A DNA stretch of 14,499 nt from CAVWDI01 sp046259385. GTDB lineage: Bacteria > Chloroflexota > Anaerolineae > Anaerolineales > UBA4823. The translations under genes and the position numbers were made by a program. This document shows positions 6,937-14,078 of this stretch, piece after piece. The notes beneath the pieces are model-generated. The model was given only the letters and a program-made list of their open reading frames with translations, did no database searches and was not told where the DNA came from. Numbering within the stretch: position 1 is the first letter of the stretch; each line of letters starts with the position of its first letter. Location of the stretch: positions 1 through 14,499 of the forward strand of contig JBJYWI010000188.1 in the NCBI GenBank assembly GCA_046259385.1, given 5' to 3'.

Positions 6937-7008
6937 TGTAATACACCTGAGATTACACAAATCTTTACAGAATCTTTATAAAAAGTCCAAAGGGAATTTA
7001 CACAAGTC
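6937..7008 (+). promoter_or_regulatory. Candidate response-regulator binding array ahead of SHOCT/CopB genes
   Basis: Between the kinase stop and the first SHOCT gene, the boxes TTACACAAATC (6953-6963), TTTACAGAATC (6964-6974) and TTTATAAAAAG (6975-6985) are in tandem at an 11-base period, and TTACACAAGTC recurs at 6998-7008 (23 bases further). OmpR-family regulators commonly bind direct repeats at 10-11 base spacing. A dyad TGTAAT-N9-ATTACA (6937-6942 and 6952-6957) overlaps the left end. No clear -35/-10 pair could be fixed. Confidence 0.45.
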
Positions 7009-7066
7009 TGCTACCATAAACACCGGAATAAACATAAGAATTTCAAATGTTCGGAGGTATTTAATT

Positions 7067-7333
7067 ATGCACGGATGGTGGCCGGGAAGTTACAGCATGT
7101 ATGGCTGGCTAGGACTCGTGTTGAATGTCTTTTTAATACTGGGTGTCCTTATCGGAATAATATTGCTGATTGTTTGGTTAGTGCGTACTGCGTCTTCGAA
7201 TCAAAATCGGTCTGGAAACGGATCGGCACAGATAGATAAACCATTATCTGCACGAGAAATTCTCAAGATTCGATATGTGCGTGGTGAGATTGACCGCGAA
7301 AAGTACCAGGAAATGTTGGAAGATATAAGTTAA
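7067..7333 (+). CDS. Small membrane protein with C-terminal SHOCT domain (1)
   Basis: An 88-residue protein with a Trp/Tyr/His/Met-containing N-terminus (MHGWWPGSYSMYGW), one transmembrane helix (about 15-39), a polar linker and a C-terminal SHOCT domain (59-86: PLSAREILKIRYVRGEIDRE then KYQEML). SHOCT is a short two-helix domain often found at the ends of membrane proteins; its function is not settled, with oligomerisation usually assumed. GGAGG nine bases ahead of ATG 7067 is a strong ribosome binding site. It is followed 12 bases later by a paralogue with the same architecture and then by a copper ATPase, so it is likely co-regulated with metal export. The His/Met/Trp N-terminus could touch metal, but this is speculative. 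Confidence 0.88.
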   Translation: MHGWWPGSYSMYGWLGLVLNVFLILGVLIGIILLIVWLVRTASSNQNRSGNGSAQIDKPLSAREILKIRYVRGEIDREKYQEMLEDIS

Positions 7334-7351
7334 ACAAAAGGAGAAATGAAA

Positions 7352-7591
7352 ATGATGTTGGGATTTGGTATGGGATTTGGGGTTTTAGGGGTTGTGATAA
7401 TGTCGGTTTTCTGGATTGGAATAATACTGCTATCCGTCTGGATAATCAGGGCTCTTTTTCAAGGATCAAATAACCCTGACAGCAACAGAAATGGGGAACT
7501 ATCTAGTCCAAAGGAAATTCTAGACCGGAGATATGGTAGGGGTGAAATAACTCGCGAACAATACGAACTCATGAAGCAGGATATCAGTTGA
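7352..7591 (+). CDS. Small membrane protein with C-terminal SHOCT domain (2)
   Basis: About 79 residues; a paralogue of the gene just upstream. It has a Met/Gly-rich N-terminus (MMLGFGMGFG), one transmembrane helix (about 10-35) and a SHOCT domain (SSPKEILDRRYGRGEITREQ then YELMKQDI). Three ATGs are candidates (7346, 7352, 7355). AAAGGAG ends only two bases before 7346, so 7352 or 7355, with 8-11 bases of spacing, is preferred. The pair probably arose by tandem duplication and has diverged mainly outside the SHOCT core (ILxxRYxRGEIxRExYExM). The neighbouring CopB-type ATPase gene begins 34 bases downstream, consistent with one operon. Confidence 0.88.
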   Translation: MMLGFGMGFGVLGVVIMSVFWIGIILLSVWIIRALFQGSNNPDSNRNGELSSPKEILDRRYGRGEITREQYELMKQDIS

Positions 7592-7625
7592 GGATTTATT
7601 AAACCTTTTATTACTGATAATTGTT

Positions 7626-9692
7626 ATGGATACATCTAATTCGAATCATCAAGTTCATACACATCATGAGAATCATGCAGATCATAAAGCCCATGATTCT
7701 CACAGCAACCATATATCACATATAGACCACTCGGGGCATGAGGAGTTATTTCGCAGAAGGTTCTGGATTTGTTTGGTTCTGGCGATACCCGTTTTACTAT
7801 TCAGCCCAACACTTCAAGAATGGTTAGGCTTCTCAATACCTGAATTTACCGGCAGCAGTCTAATTGTTCCGTTTCTGTCTCTGGTCATATTCCTTTATGG
7901 TGGACTGCCTTTTATACGGATGGCAGTGCCGGAAATTAAAAACCGCAAACCTGGCATGATGACCCTGATTTCGCTTGCGATCAGTGTGGCCTTTGTTTAC
8001 AGTATTGTCGCGTTTTTTTTATTATCCACAGAAACATTTTTCTGGGAGCTGGCAACACTGATTGTAATCATGCTGCTTGGGCACTGGCTTGAGATGCGCA
8101 GTGTACGCAAGGCTTCGGGTGCATTAAATGAATTGGCAAAATTAATGCCTGACCTTGCAGAACGTATCAATGATGATGGCTCAATCGAAAAGGTTGAATT
8201 GCAGCATCTCAATAGCAATGACCTGGTTCTGGTCAGGCCGGGATCAAGCATTCCAGCAGATGGTGAGGTCGTTGATGGTGAATCAGAAATCAACGAATCG
8301 TTGCTCACCGGTGAATCAAAACCGATCTGGAAAGCACCAGGAGATAAAGTGATCGGCGGGACTATTAACGGGGACGGTAGTCTGCGGGTTAGAGTATCTG
8401 CAACAGGGGATAAGACCACCCTTGCCGGGATCATGCGATTGGTTCAGGAAGCTCAAAGCAGTAAATCAGATACGCAACTCCTTGCTGATAAGGCAGCAGG
8501 ATGGTTGTTCTATATAGCAGTAGCGGCTGCTATATTAACTGCTGTCATCTGGATTATTGCGGTTGGCCTGGATTCTGAAGTCATCGCGAGGGTAGCGACG
8601 GTCCTGGTTATCGCTTGCCCGCATGCCCTTGGGCTGGCTATTCCCCTTGTAGTAGCAATAACCACCTCAAAAAGTGCACAAAATGGAATTCTTATCCGCG
8701 ACCGAATGGCGATGGAAAATGCACGCAATATTAATACGGTTGTATTTGACAAAACAGGAACCCTCACAAAGGGAGAATTTGGAGTAGTAAATACCGAAAC
8801 GATTACGGGCTGGGAAGAGGAGGATGCAATTGGCCTTGCAACAGCATTAGAAGCGGATTCCGAACATATGATTGCGAAAGGCATCCGTCAGTTTGCAGAA
8901 GAACGCAAGGTTGTTTCACCGTCAATAAGAGAATTCGAAGCCATAAAAGGGCGCGGAGTGAAAGCCATCTGGAATGGAAAAACCGTCTATTTGGGAGGCC
9001 CGCGTTTGCTGGAGATGTTGAGCCTCGAAACCCCAAAAGTTCTACAGGATTTTGTAAAGGCATCGAATGTAAAAAGCCGTACAGTAGTTTTCCTGATCGT
9101 TGACGCGGAGGTGGTTGCTGCAATTGCACTAGCTGATGTGATACGCGCTGAGAGCAAAAAAACGGTCCAAAAACTTCACCAGATGGGGATTGAAGTGGCT
9201 ATGCTAACAGGTGACAGCAAGCCCGTCGCACAAGAAGTCGCAGACGCCCTAGAGATCGACCAGTATTTTGCCGAGGTCCTTCCAGAGCACAAAGACAGGC
9301 AGGTGGCGCAACTTCAGCAGGAAAATAAAATAATCGCAATGGTCGGTGACGGTGTTAATGATGCGCCTGCGCTTACCCGGGCTGATATCGGCATTGCAAT
9401 AGGAAGCGGCACTGATGTTGCCGTTGAGTCAGCCGGGATCATACTTGTTGACAACGACCCCATGGACGTTGTCAGGATTATCGAGTTGAGCAAGGCAAGT
9501 TACCGAAAAATGAAAGAAAACCTCGCCTGGGCGACCGGCTATAACTTTATAGCGATTCCTTTAGCAGCAGGTATACTTGCGCCTTTAGGAATCCTATTAT
9601 CTCCTGCAGTTGGTGCCTTATTAATGTCGATCAGCACAATAATCGTGGCTATTAATGCACAAACCTTACGTGGTTTCAATTTTTCAAAATAA
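7626..9692 (+). CDS. copB: CopB-type P1B heavy-metal (copper) ATPase
   Basis: A 688-residue P-type ATPase that exports metal across the membrane using ATP. The first 38 residues carry 12 His (HTHHENHADHKAHDSHSNHI and on), in place of a CxxC metal-binding domain. It has membrane helices at about 47-62, 78-98, 112-133 and 137-153, the actuator domain with TGES (228-231), the membrane metal site CPH (331-333) that defines the CopB-like P1B-3 group, the phosphorylated D375 in DKTGTLT, the hinge GDGVNDAPAL (574-583), and last helices with YN (639-640) and MSIST (667-671). P1B-3 pumps are usually assigned to Cu(II)/Cu(I) or Ag(I) export. The nucleotide domain reads SEHM (412-415) where P1B pumps normally have SEHP. 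No clear ribosome binding site is seen before ATG 7626, so translation may be coupled to the SHOCT gene 34 bases upstream. Length is normal. Confidence 0.95.
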   Translation: MDTSNSNHQVHTHHENHADHKAHDSHSNHISHIDHSGHEELFRRRFWICLVLAIPVLLFSPTLQEWLGFSIPEFTGSSLIVPFLSLVIFLYGGLPFIRMAVPEIKNRKPGMMTLISLAISVAFVYSIVAFFLLSTETFFWELATLIVIMLLGHWLEMRSVRKASGALNELAKLMPDLAERINDDGSIEKVELQHLNSNDLVLVRPGSSIPADGEVVDGESEINESLLTGESKPIWKAPGDKVIGGTINGDGSLRVRVSATGDKTTLAGIMRLVQEAQSSKSDTQLLADKAAGWLFYIAVAAAILTAVIWIIAVGLDSEVIARVATVLVIACPHALGLAIPLVVAITTSKSAQNGILIRDRMAMENARNINTVVFDKTGTLTKGEFGVVNTETITGWEEEDAIGLATALEADSEHMIAKGIRQFAEERKVVSPSIREFEAIKGRGVKAIWNGKTVYLGGPRLLEMLSLETPKVLQDFVKASNVKSRTVVFLIVDAEVVAAIALADVIRAESKKTVQKLHQMGIEVAMLTGDSKPVAQEVADALEIDQYFAEVLPEHKDRQVAQLQQENKIIAMVGDGVNDAPALTRADIGIAIGSGTDVAVESAGIILVDNDPMDVVRIIELSKASYRKMKENLAWATGYNFIAIPLAAGILAPLGILLSPAVGALLMSISTIIVAINAQTLRGFNFSK

Positions 9693-9713
9693 TACTAAAT
9701 AGGTTTGGTTTAA

Positions 9714-10256
9714 ATGAGAGCATCAATCCAATCTTCAAAATGGGCATCAATCTTAATACTGTCCAGTCTTTTATTATCATCCTGCGGTGAGTTCTTTTTC
9801 AGCCAACCTAATGATAGTGAATCAATTGCGTCCGACCAGAATTACAGCGACACCATGAATGGCGAGATGATCTATTTCACGGCAACAAATCGTACGGGAG
9901 AGCGAATAACATTTCGCGGCGGTCCTGATTTTGGCGGGATGATGATGGGCACATACCTGACCTGCGCATCTTGTCATGGACCAGAAGCACGAGGCGGATA
10001 TCATTTTATACATATGACGCCAATGGATGCACCAGATATTCGTTACAACGCTTTAATCGACGAGGAGAATGAGCATGCCGATGAGAACGGAGAGCACGGA
10101 AACAAACACGCAGATTATGACCTGGATGCTTTTCAGCTGGCGGTTATCGAGGGGAAACACCCTGATGGCGAACCGCTGAGCTATTTGATGCCCCGCTGGG
10201 AGATGAGCGAAGAAGATCTGAGAGATCTATTTATTTTCCTTAAATCTATTCCATGA
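9714..10256 (+). CDS. Lipoprotein c-type cytochrome
   Basis: A 180-residue protein with a lipoprotein signal (hydrophobic 11-22, lipobox LSSC with acylated C24) and one covalent heme site CASCH (84-88). M159 in YLMPRW near the C-terminus is the likely second axial ligand, and the last helix (EEDLRDLFIFLKSIP) is the usual cytochrome c C-terminal helix. Before the heme site lies a Gly/Met-rich segment GGPDFGGMMMG. An acidic/His stretch (116-136) sits between heme and Met ligand and may bind metal. It would carry electrons on the outer face of the membrane. Starting 21 bases after the CopB gene, it is probably in the same operon, perhaps linking metal redox state or respiration to export. The partner oxidase or reductase is not in the window. 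Single-heme lipoprotein call is firm; role is inferred. Confidence 0.9.
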   Translation: MRASIQSSKWASILILSSLLLSSCGEFFFSQPNDSESIASDQNYSDTMNGEMIYFTATNRTGERITFRGGPDFGGMMMGTYLTCASCHGPEARGGYHFIHMTPMDAPDIRYNALIDEENEHADENGEHGNKHADYDLDAFQLAVIEGKHPDGEPLSYLMPRWEMSEEDLRDLFIFLKSIP

Positions 10257-10425
10257 GATTGAAATTTAGCGCAGTTATCGGAAACGGAATCACATCTGCG
10301 ATTTATTATTCTGGTGCTTGCTAGTGAAAAAACACCATCTCGATGTTATTACTTCTCTGAAGAACGGTATTAGTAAATAGCTTTATGAAGCCAACTCTGC
10401 ATCCAGCCATGGGATACAAGGATAG

Positions 10426-10647
10426 GGACATGTCGAACCAAATGCATCCGCTCATGATAACTCAGAACATGCCATGCACCACTCAGATGAACAAAAAATT
10501 AGGATCATCCGGAATAGCGGTTTCAATGTGTGTCCTTTAGGAGCCGAGATGAGAAATAAGGAAATCGAAAATACTATTGTCAATATGAAAGGTTGGTGGG
10601 ATGAAGAGACAAAAGGATTTCAAATTGGTGAAATCGGTGAGAGTTAA
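10426..10647 (+). pseudogene. Possible remnant of a second c-type cytochrome C-terminus
   Basis: The frame open from 10426 to TAA 10645-10647 ends in PLGAEMRNKEIENTIVNMKG then WWDEETKGFQ. This resembles the last helix of small cytochromes c in such clusters (MPPxGxxLxxxEIxxVIxYIKxWWxxExxxFQ). No CxxCH heme site, signal peptide or start with ribosome binding site is visible upstream: an in-frame TAG stands at 10423-10425. A short intact version could start at ATG 10549 (32 residues, AGGAG five bases upstream), but this would lack everything needed for heme attachment. I read it as a truncated relic of a gene duplicated next to the intact cytochrome lipoprotein. The match is by eye and moderate. 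The stretch 10257-10425 shows no recognisable gene. Confidence 0.38.
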
Positions 10648-10750
10648 ACAAATCATACGATAACCCTATCAAAAAAAATTGATCTACTACCATTCAATTT
10701 TGATAATAACCCCCAGGAGAAAATTTTTTAGGATAGGAGATGGGAACAAA

Positions 10751-11317
10751 ATGAAAAATTCAAAACCATTATCAAGTCTGCTTTTGACCGTTTTCTTTAT
10801 TACGAGCCTCTTGCTCACAGCATGCAGCAGCGCTTCCGAAGGATTAAACGTCGGTGATCTAGCGCCGGAATTTACATTACCCTCTTCAACAGGTTCTGAG
10901 GTAGCATTGAACGACTATTTTGGTGAAAAGCCGGTCCTACTTTATTTCCACATGGCAAAGGGTTGACCGCCCTGTATGCAGCAAATCGTTGATTTGCAGA
11001 AAGATTCGGATTTCAATTCTTTAAATGTCCAATTGCTCAGTATTGCCTTTGACACACAAGAGGAGTTAAAGGAAATGGCTGCAGAATACGATGTTGGTGA
11101 TATTCCCCTGCTTACCGACAGCAATCAGGATGTGTCCAAAGCTTATAATGTACTCCAATGGGCAGTTGCTTCAGGTGAGCCCGGGCATACATTCGTGTTA
11201 CTGAACCAAGAGGGCAAAGTGGTTTGGATACGCGATTATGGCGCCCCGGAGAACGGTGGGGTAATGTACGTGGAAATCCCTGAATTAGTAAGTCAAATAT
11301 CAGAACACTTGAATTAA
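10751..11317 (+). CDS. Probable selenocysteine-containing thioredoxin-fold (redoxin) lipoprotein
   Basis: One 188-residue frame if the TGA at 10964-10966 is read as selenocysteine. A lipoprotein signal (hydrophobic 9-23, LLTAC with C25) is followed by LNVGDLAPEFTLPSSTGSEV, the usual start of the AhpC/TSA-Redoxin family, then YFHMAKG-U72-P-P-C75-MQQIVDLQ. The TGA thus replaces the first Cys of a CxxC redox motif (UPPC). The family fold continues in the same frame for 113 residues after the TGA (LLSIAFDTQEELKEMA, GDIPLLTDSN, GHTFVLLNQEGKVVWIRDYG) with no other lesion. A SECIS-like hairpin follows at 10979-10999. ATG 10751 is chosen because it precedes the signal peptide and has AGGAG upstream; a TTG at 10679 would add an implausible leader. 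It would act as a membrane-anchored thiol/selenol oxidoreductase or peroxidase. The alternative is a nonsense mutation splitting the gene. Confidence 0.82.
10979..10999 (+). promoter_or_regulatory. SECIS-like hairpin after the in-frame TGA
   Basis: GCAAATC (10981-10987), loop GTT (10988-10990), GATTTGC (10991-10997): seven perfect pairs, extended by C10979-G10999 beyond an A-A mismatch. The apical loop starts 21 bases after the TGA and begins with G followed by T, as expected of bacterial SECIS elements (loop about 16-37 bases from UGA, G in the first two loop positions) recognised by SelB. The hairpin lies inside the coding frame, as bacterial SECIS elements must. Confidence 0.7.
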
Positions 11318-11350
11318 CATCCAAAAAACATCAAGGCATTTGTCAAATAC

Positions 11351-11616
11351 TCATCCCCAATCCTGGCATTTTTTACCGATTCTTGAAGTAAATTGGTAAT
11401 AAAACCCGTTCCTGGGATGATTTGGAACGGGTTTTAAGAATATATGCCCCTACGGTAAGCTGTTAGCTATTCAGGTATGCTCCATTACATTTCGCGATCC
11501 CCAAGGGTGCTATAGTCACTAACTCCCGCGGTAATGTAATTTTGTTAATTTGGCAGTACCTTGATGGATGGTAAATTCAAATCTATTGACTGTCAATTAA
11601 CACTGGTATTACTTAG
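11351..11616 (+). repeat. Dispersed intergenic repeat, copy B (with hairpin)
   Basis: Second copy. TCATCCCCAA at 11351-11360 is followed 50 bases on by the 12-bp hairpin (11401-11435), then CCTACGGTAAGCTGTT (11449-11464), AGGTATGCTCC (11473-11483), CGCGATCC (11503-11510), ATAGTCAC-AACTCCCGCGGTA (about 11512-11533) and the tail GTCAATTAACACTGGTATTA (11592-11611). It occupies the gap between the redoxin and the convergent DUF5661 gene. It has the same block order and nearly the same spacing as copy A at its left end, and shares extra blocks (GGTATGCTCC, GCGATCC) with copy C. Confidence 0.72.
11401..11435. terminator. 12-bp hairpin in repeat copy B, likely terminator of the redoxin transcript
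   Basis: AAAACCCGTTCC (11401-11412), 11-base loop TGGGATGATTT, GGAACGGGTTTT (11424-11435). All 12 pairs are Watson-Crick. The T-tract is short (TTTT), so termination is probable but weaker than at the cold-shock gene. It lies about 85 bases after the redoxin stop. Confidence 0.62.
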
Positions 11617-11718
11617 ATAAGATAGAATAAAAAGCTATTTTCCTGGGTAATTCAGCCCTAGCACTCTGATCCCACTGTAAAGAAGTCTTGACTAATTCTA
11701 ATAATTATCAGGCGCACC

Positions 11719-12162
11719 TTAAATTGACTCAATCTGCTCCTTCTCCTTTTTGCTCAACAAAAATCTTGCCTCCAGTAATTTCTGATACTTGCTAGCTAAT
11801 TTTTGTTGATCTCCAGATATGACTGCTTTGAGAAGATCCCCCTCTAGCTCCGCGACCTCAAGGCGAGTATAGTAATCAAGGGTTTCCTTTAAGTGGGCTA
11901 AAACAATTTTCGCAGTTAGAATTGGATGATTGTTGGTTACATTTGCGTCAGAAAATGCAGTGCCATGCTCAAGTTCGACTTCAAGACCACGTTGAAATTC
12001 TTCTACCGAAACATCGAGCGCTTCTCCTCCCACCAATTCTCTGAGGATTTCCGCCTCTCTAACTTCAACTTCTGACCTTGATAACTTTGTCCAATCACGA
12101 ATACCAAGCTGATCACATATCCGTGTTACTTCTTCACTCGAAATATATTCTGGGGTATTCAT
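11719..12162 (-). CDS. DUF5661-family protein
   Basis: A 147-residue soluble protein of unknown function. The central block EEFQRGLEVELEHG (54-67), NVTNNHPILTAKIVLAH (74-90) and DYYTRLEVAE (96-105) is the signature I associate with DUF5661, which occurs in many environmental bacteria and in some phage/plasmid contexts. The N-terminal part (6-45) and the C-terminal part (106-147) are predicted helical and charged. There is no Cys pair, signal peptide or membrane segment. GGAG seven bases ahead of the ATG (complement of 12160-12162) supports the start. A TATAAT (complement of 12201-12206) about 40 bases upstream could be its -10, without a recognisable -35. It is convergent with the redoxin gene, with repeat copy B in between. 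Family name is from memory; the ORF is surely real. Confidence 0.8.
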   Translation of the reverse strand: MNTPEYISSEEVTRICDQLGIRDWTKLSRSEVEVREAEILRELVGGEALDVSVEEFQRGLEVELEHGTAFSDANVTNNHPILTAKIVLAHLKETLDYYTRLEVAELEGDLLKAVISGDQQKLASKYQKLLEARFLLSKKEKEQIESI

Positions 12163-12893
12163 CTAATTCTCCATGGTATTGATATTTATTTCTGTTGTCC
12201 ATTATAAGTCTGTAATCAAAAAATGGTACAGAATGATGAATGTTCATATACCTTACAAAAGTTGCGTGTAAATTGAAGCCTTTAATCTACAATAATCTAA
12301 CTCTCAATTTTGCTCTATAGGTAGGTACATCATTCTTTCTGTAGATTCACACCGTTCAAAAAACGGGAGGGCTGGTGTATCCTTTCGGAAGGCTCAAACA
12401 CAACGAAAGGAGAAGTGCCATGACCTACCGATCAAGTAAAAGGGCAGTAGCGTAAAGAATTCTCGATAGGAGATGTTTCCGATATTTCGGATGACAATAT
12501 TCCCTAAATTCACCGATGTGGCGTGTATTCGTTTGAGAACCTCATTGGACTTGGGGGTAGTTTTTCTACCTCTTTGAGTTGAAGAACCTCAGGTTTTCAA
12601 TATTCTTCATAAACGATTGCTTTCACCTGAATATTTTCTAGTTTGGTCAATACGAAGTAGTCTTAATTGGTTTTAGCTAATTAAGCTTATCAAAACTTGG
12701 TTTAATCCTGGTAAGTATTTAGATCACCACCATTACGCGTGTTTCTCTATTCCAATAATCTTGAAGTCAAAGAAAGGGAAGATTTAGAATTTCCCCTTTA
12801 GTAAATTCCATCTCTAATGGAATTATAGTAATCGAAAGTTTCTGACCCTGATCTTTTAACTTTCAAAACTCGAGCAATCCAGATCTGGCAATC
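12163..12893. other. Intergenic region without recognised gene
   Basis: About 730 AT-rich bases. The one notable item is a good ribosome binding site (AAAGGAG, seven bases from an ATG) followed by a minute frame at 12420-12455 (MTYRSSKRAVA, 11 residues) that stops at once; this may be the surviving start of a lost gene. A CCTT-TCGG-AAGG mini-hairpin lies about 30 bases upstream, and a GGTAG-TTTTT-CTACC hairpin lies in 12553-12571. A perfect palindrome CCAGATCTGG (12879-12888) lies just after the stop of the minus-strand membrane protein gene. No protein family was recognised in any frame. Confidence 0.5.
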
Positions 12894-13514
12894 TCAATTC
12901 TTCTTCAGCCGCATTTCTTTGTAATCGCCGATAAGAACGAAGATCCAACCCAAAACCAGGAAAACGATGATCTCGATTGGACTGGGTGGGGATTGACCTT
13001 CAAAAGCCTTGAGATGCATTTTTGCAGTTTCTCCGCATAGGAACCAGGAAGCATTTATCCAGAAAATATATCCAATCAGTTTGAAACTCCCGGCGATTTT
13101 TCCTTGGATACCAAGGGCAGCATACTTTTTCATCCATGTCCACACGATCAAGAAAAATGAAACCAGGATGATGAATCCGCCAATACCGAATAGGGTTGGT
13201 TTATAGACTTTGCTCCATACCATCACCATGAGAATGACCGCACCAAGCACTCCAATGGCGGTGAACCATGAAAAAGCCGGTTTTGTCTTCACGTAGACAA
13301 ACGCGCCAATTCCTGCTAATACCGAACCGAGAGAAACAGATAAAGCCCAGAGGATGAACAAGGGATCACCCAATGCCCAGATGGTCGCACTAAGCTCTTC
13401 AGCAGTAAGTGTCCTGAGGTTGTTCATGAGGCTAAAGGTTCCAATTCCAGCCAGAGCTATTACAGTCAGCACACCAATCCAAAATAGTACTAAGCCAATT
13501 TTTTGTTTTTTCAT
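12894..13514 (-). CDS. Multi-pass membrane protein of unknown function
   Basis: About 206 residues starting MKKQKIGLVLFWIGV. The ribosome binding site AAGGAG lies 9 bases ahead of the ATG whose complement ends at 13514, and 3 bases ahead of another ATG at 13520; the longer frame to 13550 has no such site and adds a polar leader, so the shorter start is preferred. About six membrane helices can be seen: 6-26, 50-73, 82-100, 106-127, 141-160 and 179-196, with short polar loops, and a basic C-terminal end (YKEMRLKKN). One Cys (in SWFLCGETAKMH) lies near the outer end of helix five. I do not recognise a named family. It is in the same orientation as the DUF4386 gene to the right but separated by repeat copy C, so probably a separate transcript. 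Confidence 0.82.
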   Translation of the reverse strand: MKKQKIGLVLFWIGVLTVIALAGIGTFSLMNNLRTLTAEELSATIWALGDPLFILWALSVSLGSVLAGIGAFVYVKTKPAFSWFTAIGVLGAVILMVMVWSKVYKPTLFGIGGFIILVSFFLIVWTWMKKYAALGIQGKIAGSFKLIGYIFWINASWFLCGETAKMHLKAFEGQSPPSPIEIIVFLVLGWIFVLIGDYKEMRLKKN

Positions 13515-13620
13515 TTTCATCCACTCCTTGTTTAATGTATTGTTATTCAACTGTGGTTCGGGTTGAGAGACTGCGTTAGAAATCGCCCCTATTTCTAATT
13601 CGATCTCAAAACAATTCTTA

Positions 13621-13773
13621 TTAGTTCAATTTGTAGAGCTTAATGCCCACGATCACTTGCCTTAGGGCAGAGAGGACTACTCCAGCGAATAAAATGATAA
13701 ATGGGACTTCGATTAGCACTCCAAAAGGGGTAAAGAGAGTCAATAAACCTGCAGCTATCACACAGTTCTCAAA
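13621..13773 (-). pseudogene. C-terminal fragment of a membrane protein, cut at repeat copy C
   Basis: The minus strand reads VIAAGLLTLFTPFGVLIEVP then FIILFAGVVLSALRQVIVGI and KLYKLN, ending at TAA (complement of 13621-13623). This has two hydrophobic helices and a basic tail with a coding-like look. No ribosome binding site or start is found; the frame runs back directly into the first conserved block of repeat copy C (TGCCCTACGGTGAACTGTT on the plus strand). It is best read as the tail of a gene whose front has been lost, possibly by insertion of or recombination at the repeat. An intact very small protein from an internal GTG is possible but less likely. Confidence 0.45.
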
Positions 13774-13775
13774 AA

Positions 13776-13953
13776 CTTGTGCCCTACGGTGAACTGTTAC
13801 TTAAAGGTATGCTCCTGCAAAAACAGCGTGATTAAATTCCACTACATTAAGCGATCCAAACTCCCGCGGTAGGGTATTTTTGTTACTTTAATACTAATTC
13901 TCTAGAAGATAAATTCGGATCTTATGATAGTCAAGTGACACTGATGTTACCTA
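13776..13953 (+). repeat. Dispersed intergenic repeat, copy C (without hairpin)
   Basis: Third copy. Blocks: TTGTGCCCTACGGTGAACTG (13777-13796), AAAGGTATGCTCC (13803-13815), ACATTAAGCGATCC (13844-13857), AACTCCCGCGGTA (about 13859-13871) and tail AGTCAAGTGACACTGATGTT (13929-13948). The left portion with TCATCCCCAA and the 12-bp hairpin is absent; instead the block begins next to a broken membrane-protein fragment. Copy C is closest to copy A in its first block and to copy B in GGTATGCTCC and GCGATCC. Confidence 0.68.
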
Positions 13954-14078
13954 TTCCGAAATGGCTCATAATTGAATTCAAACGACCATGCTCACCTGCC
14001 TCTATTCTGCATTGCTTTGCCAGTTTTTGTTTTTATGTTCCAAAGTAACAAAGCCTCTGTCCCTTCGGCATGGGTATA

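Noticed and set aside
10679..10750. Upstream TTG start extending the redoxin by 24 residues
   Set aside because: It would bury the lipoprotein signal behind a polar leader and lacks a ribosome binding site; ATG 10751 fits the signal peptide.
10964..10966. TGA as ordinary nonsense mutation or as Trp by code reassignment
   Set aside because: Trp by recoding is not supported: other genes in the window end in TGA as normal stops and use TGG for Trp. Simple nonsense is possible but does not explain the position at a CxxC Cys, the clean downstream frame and the SECIS-like hairpin.
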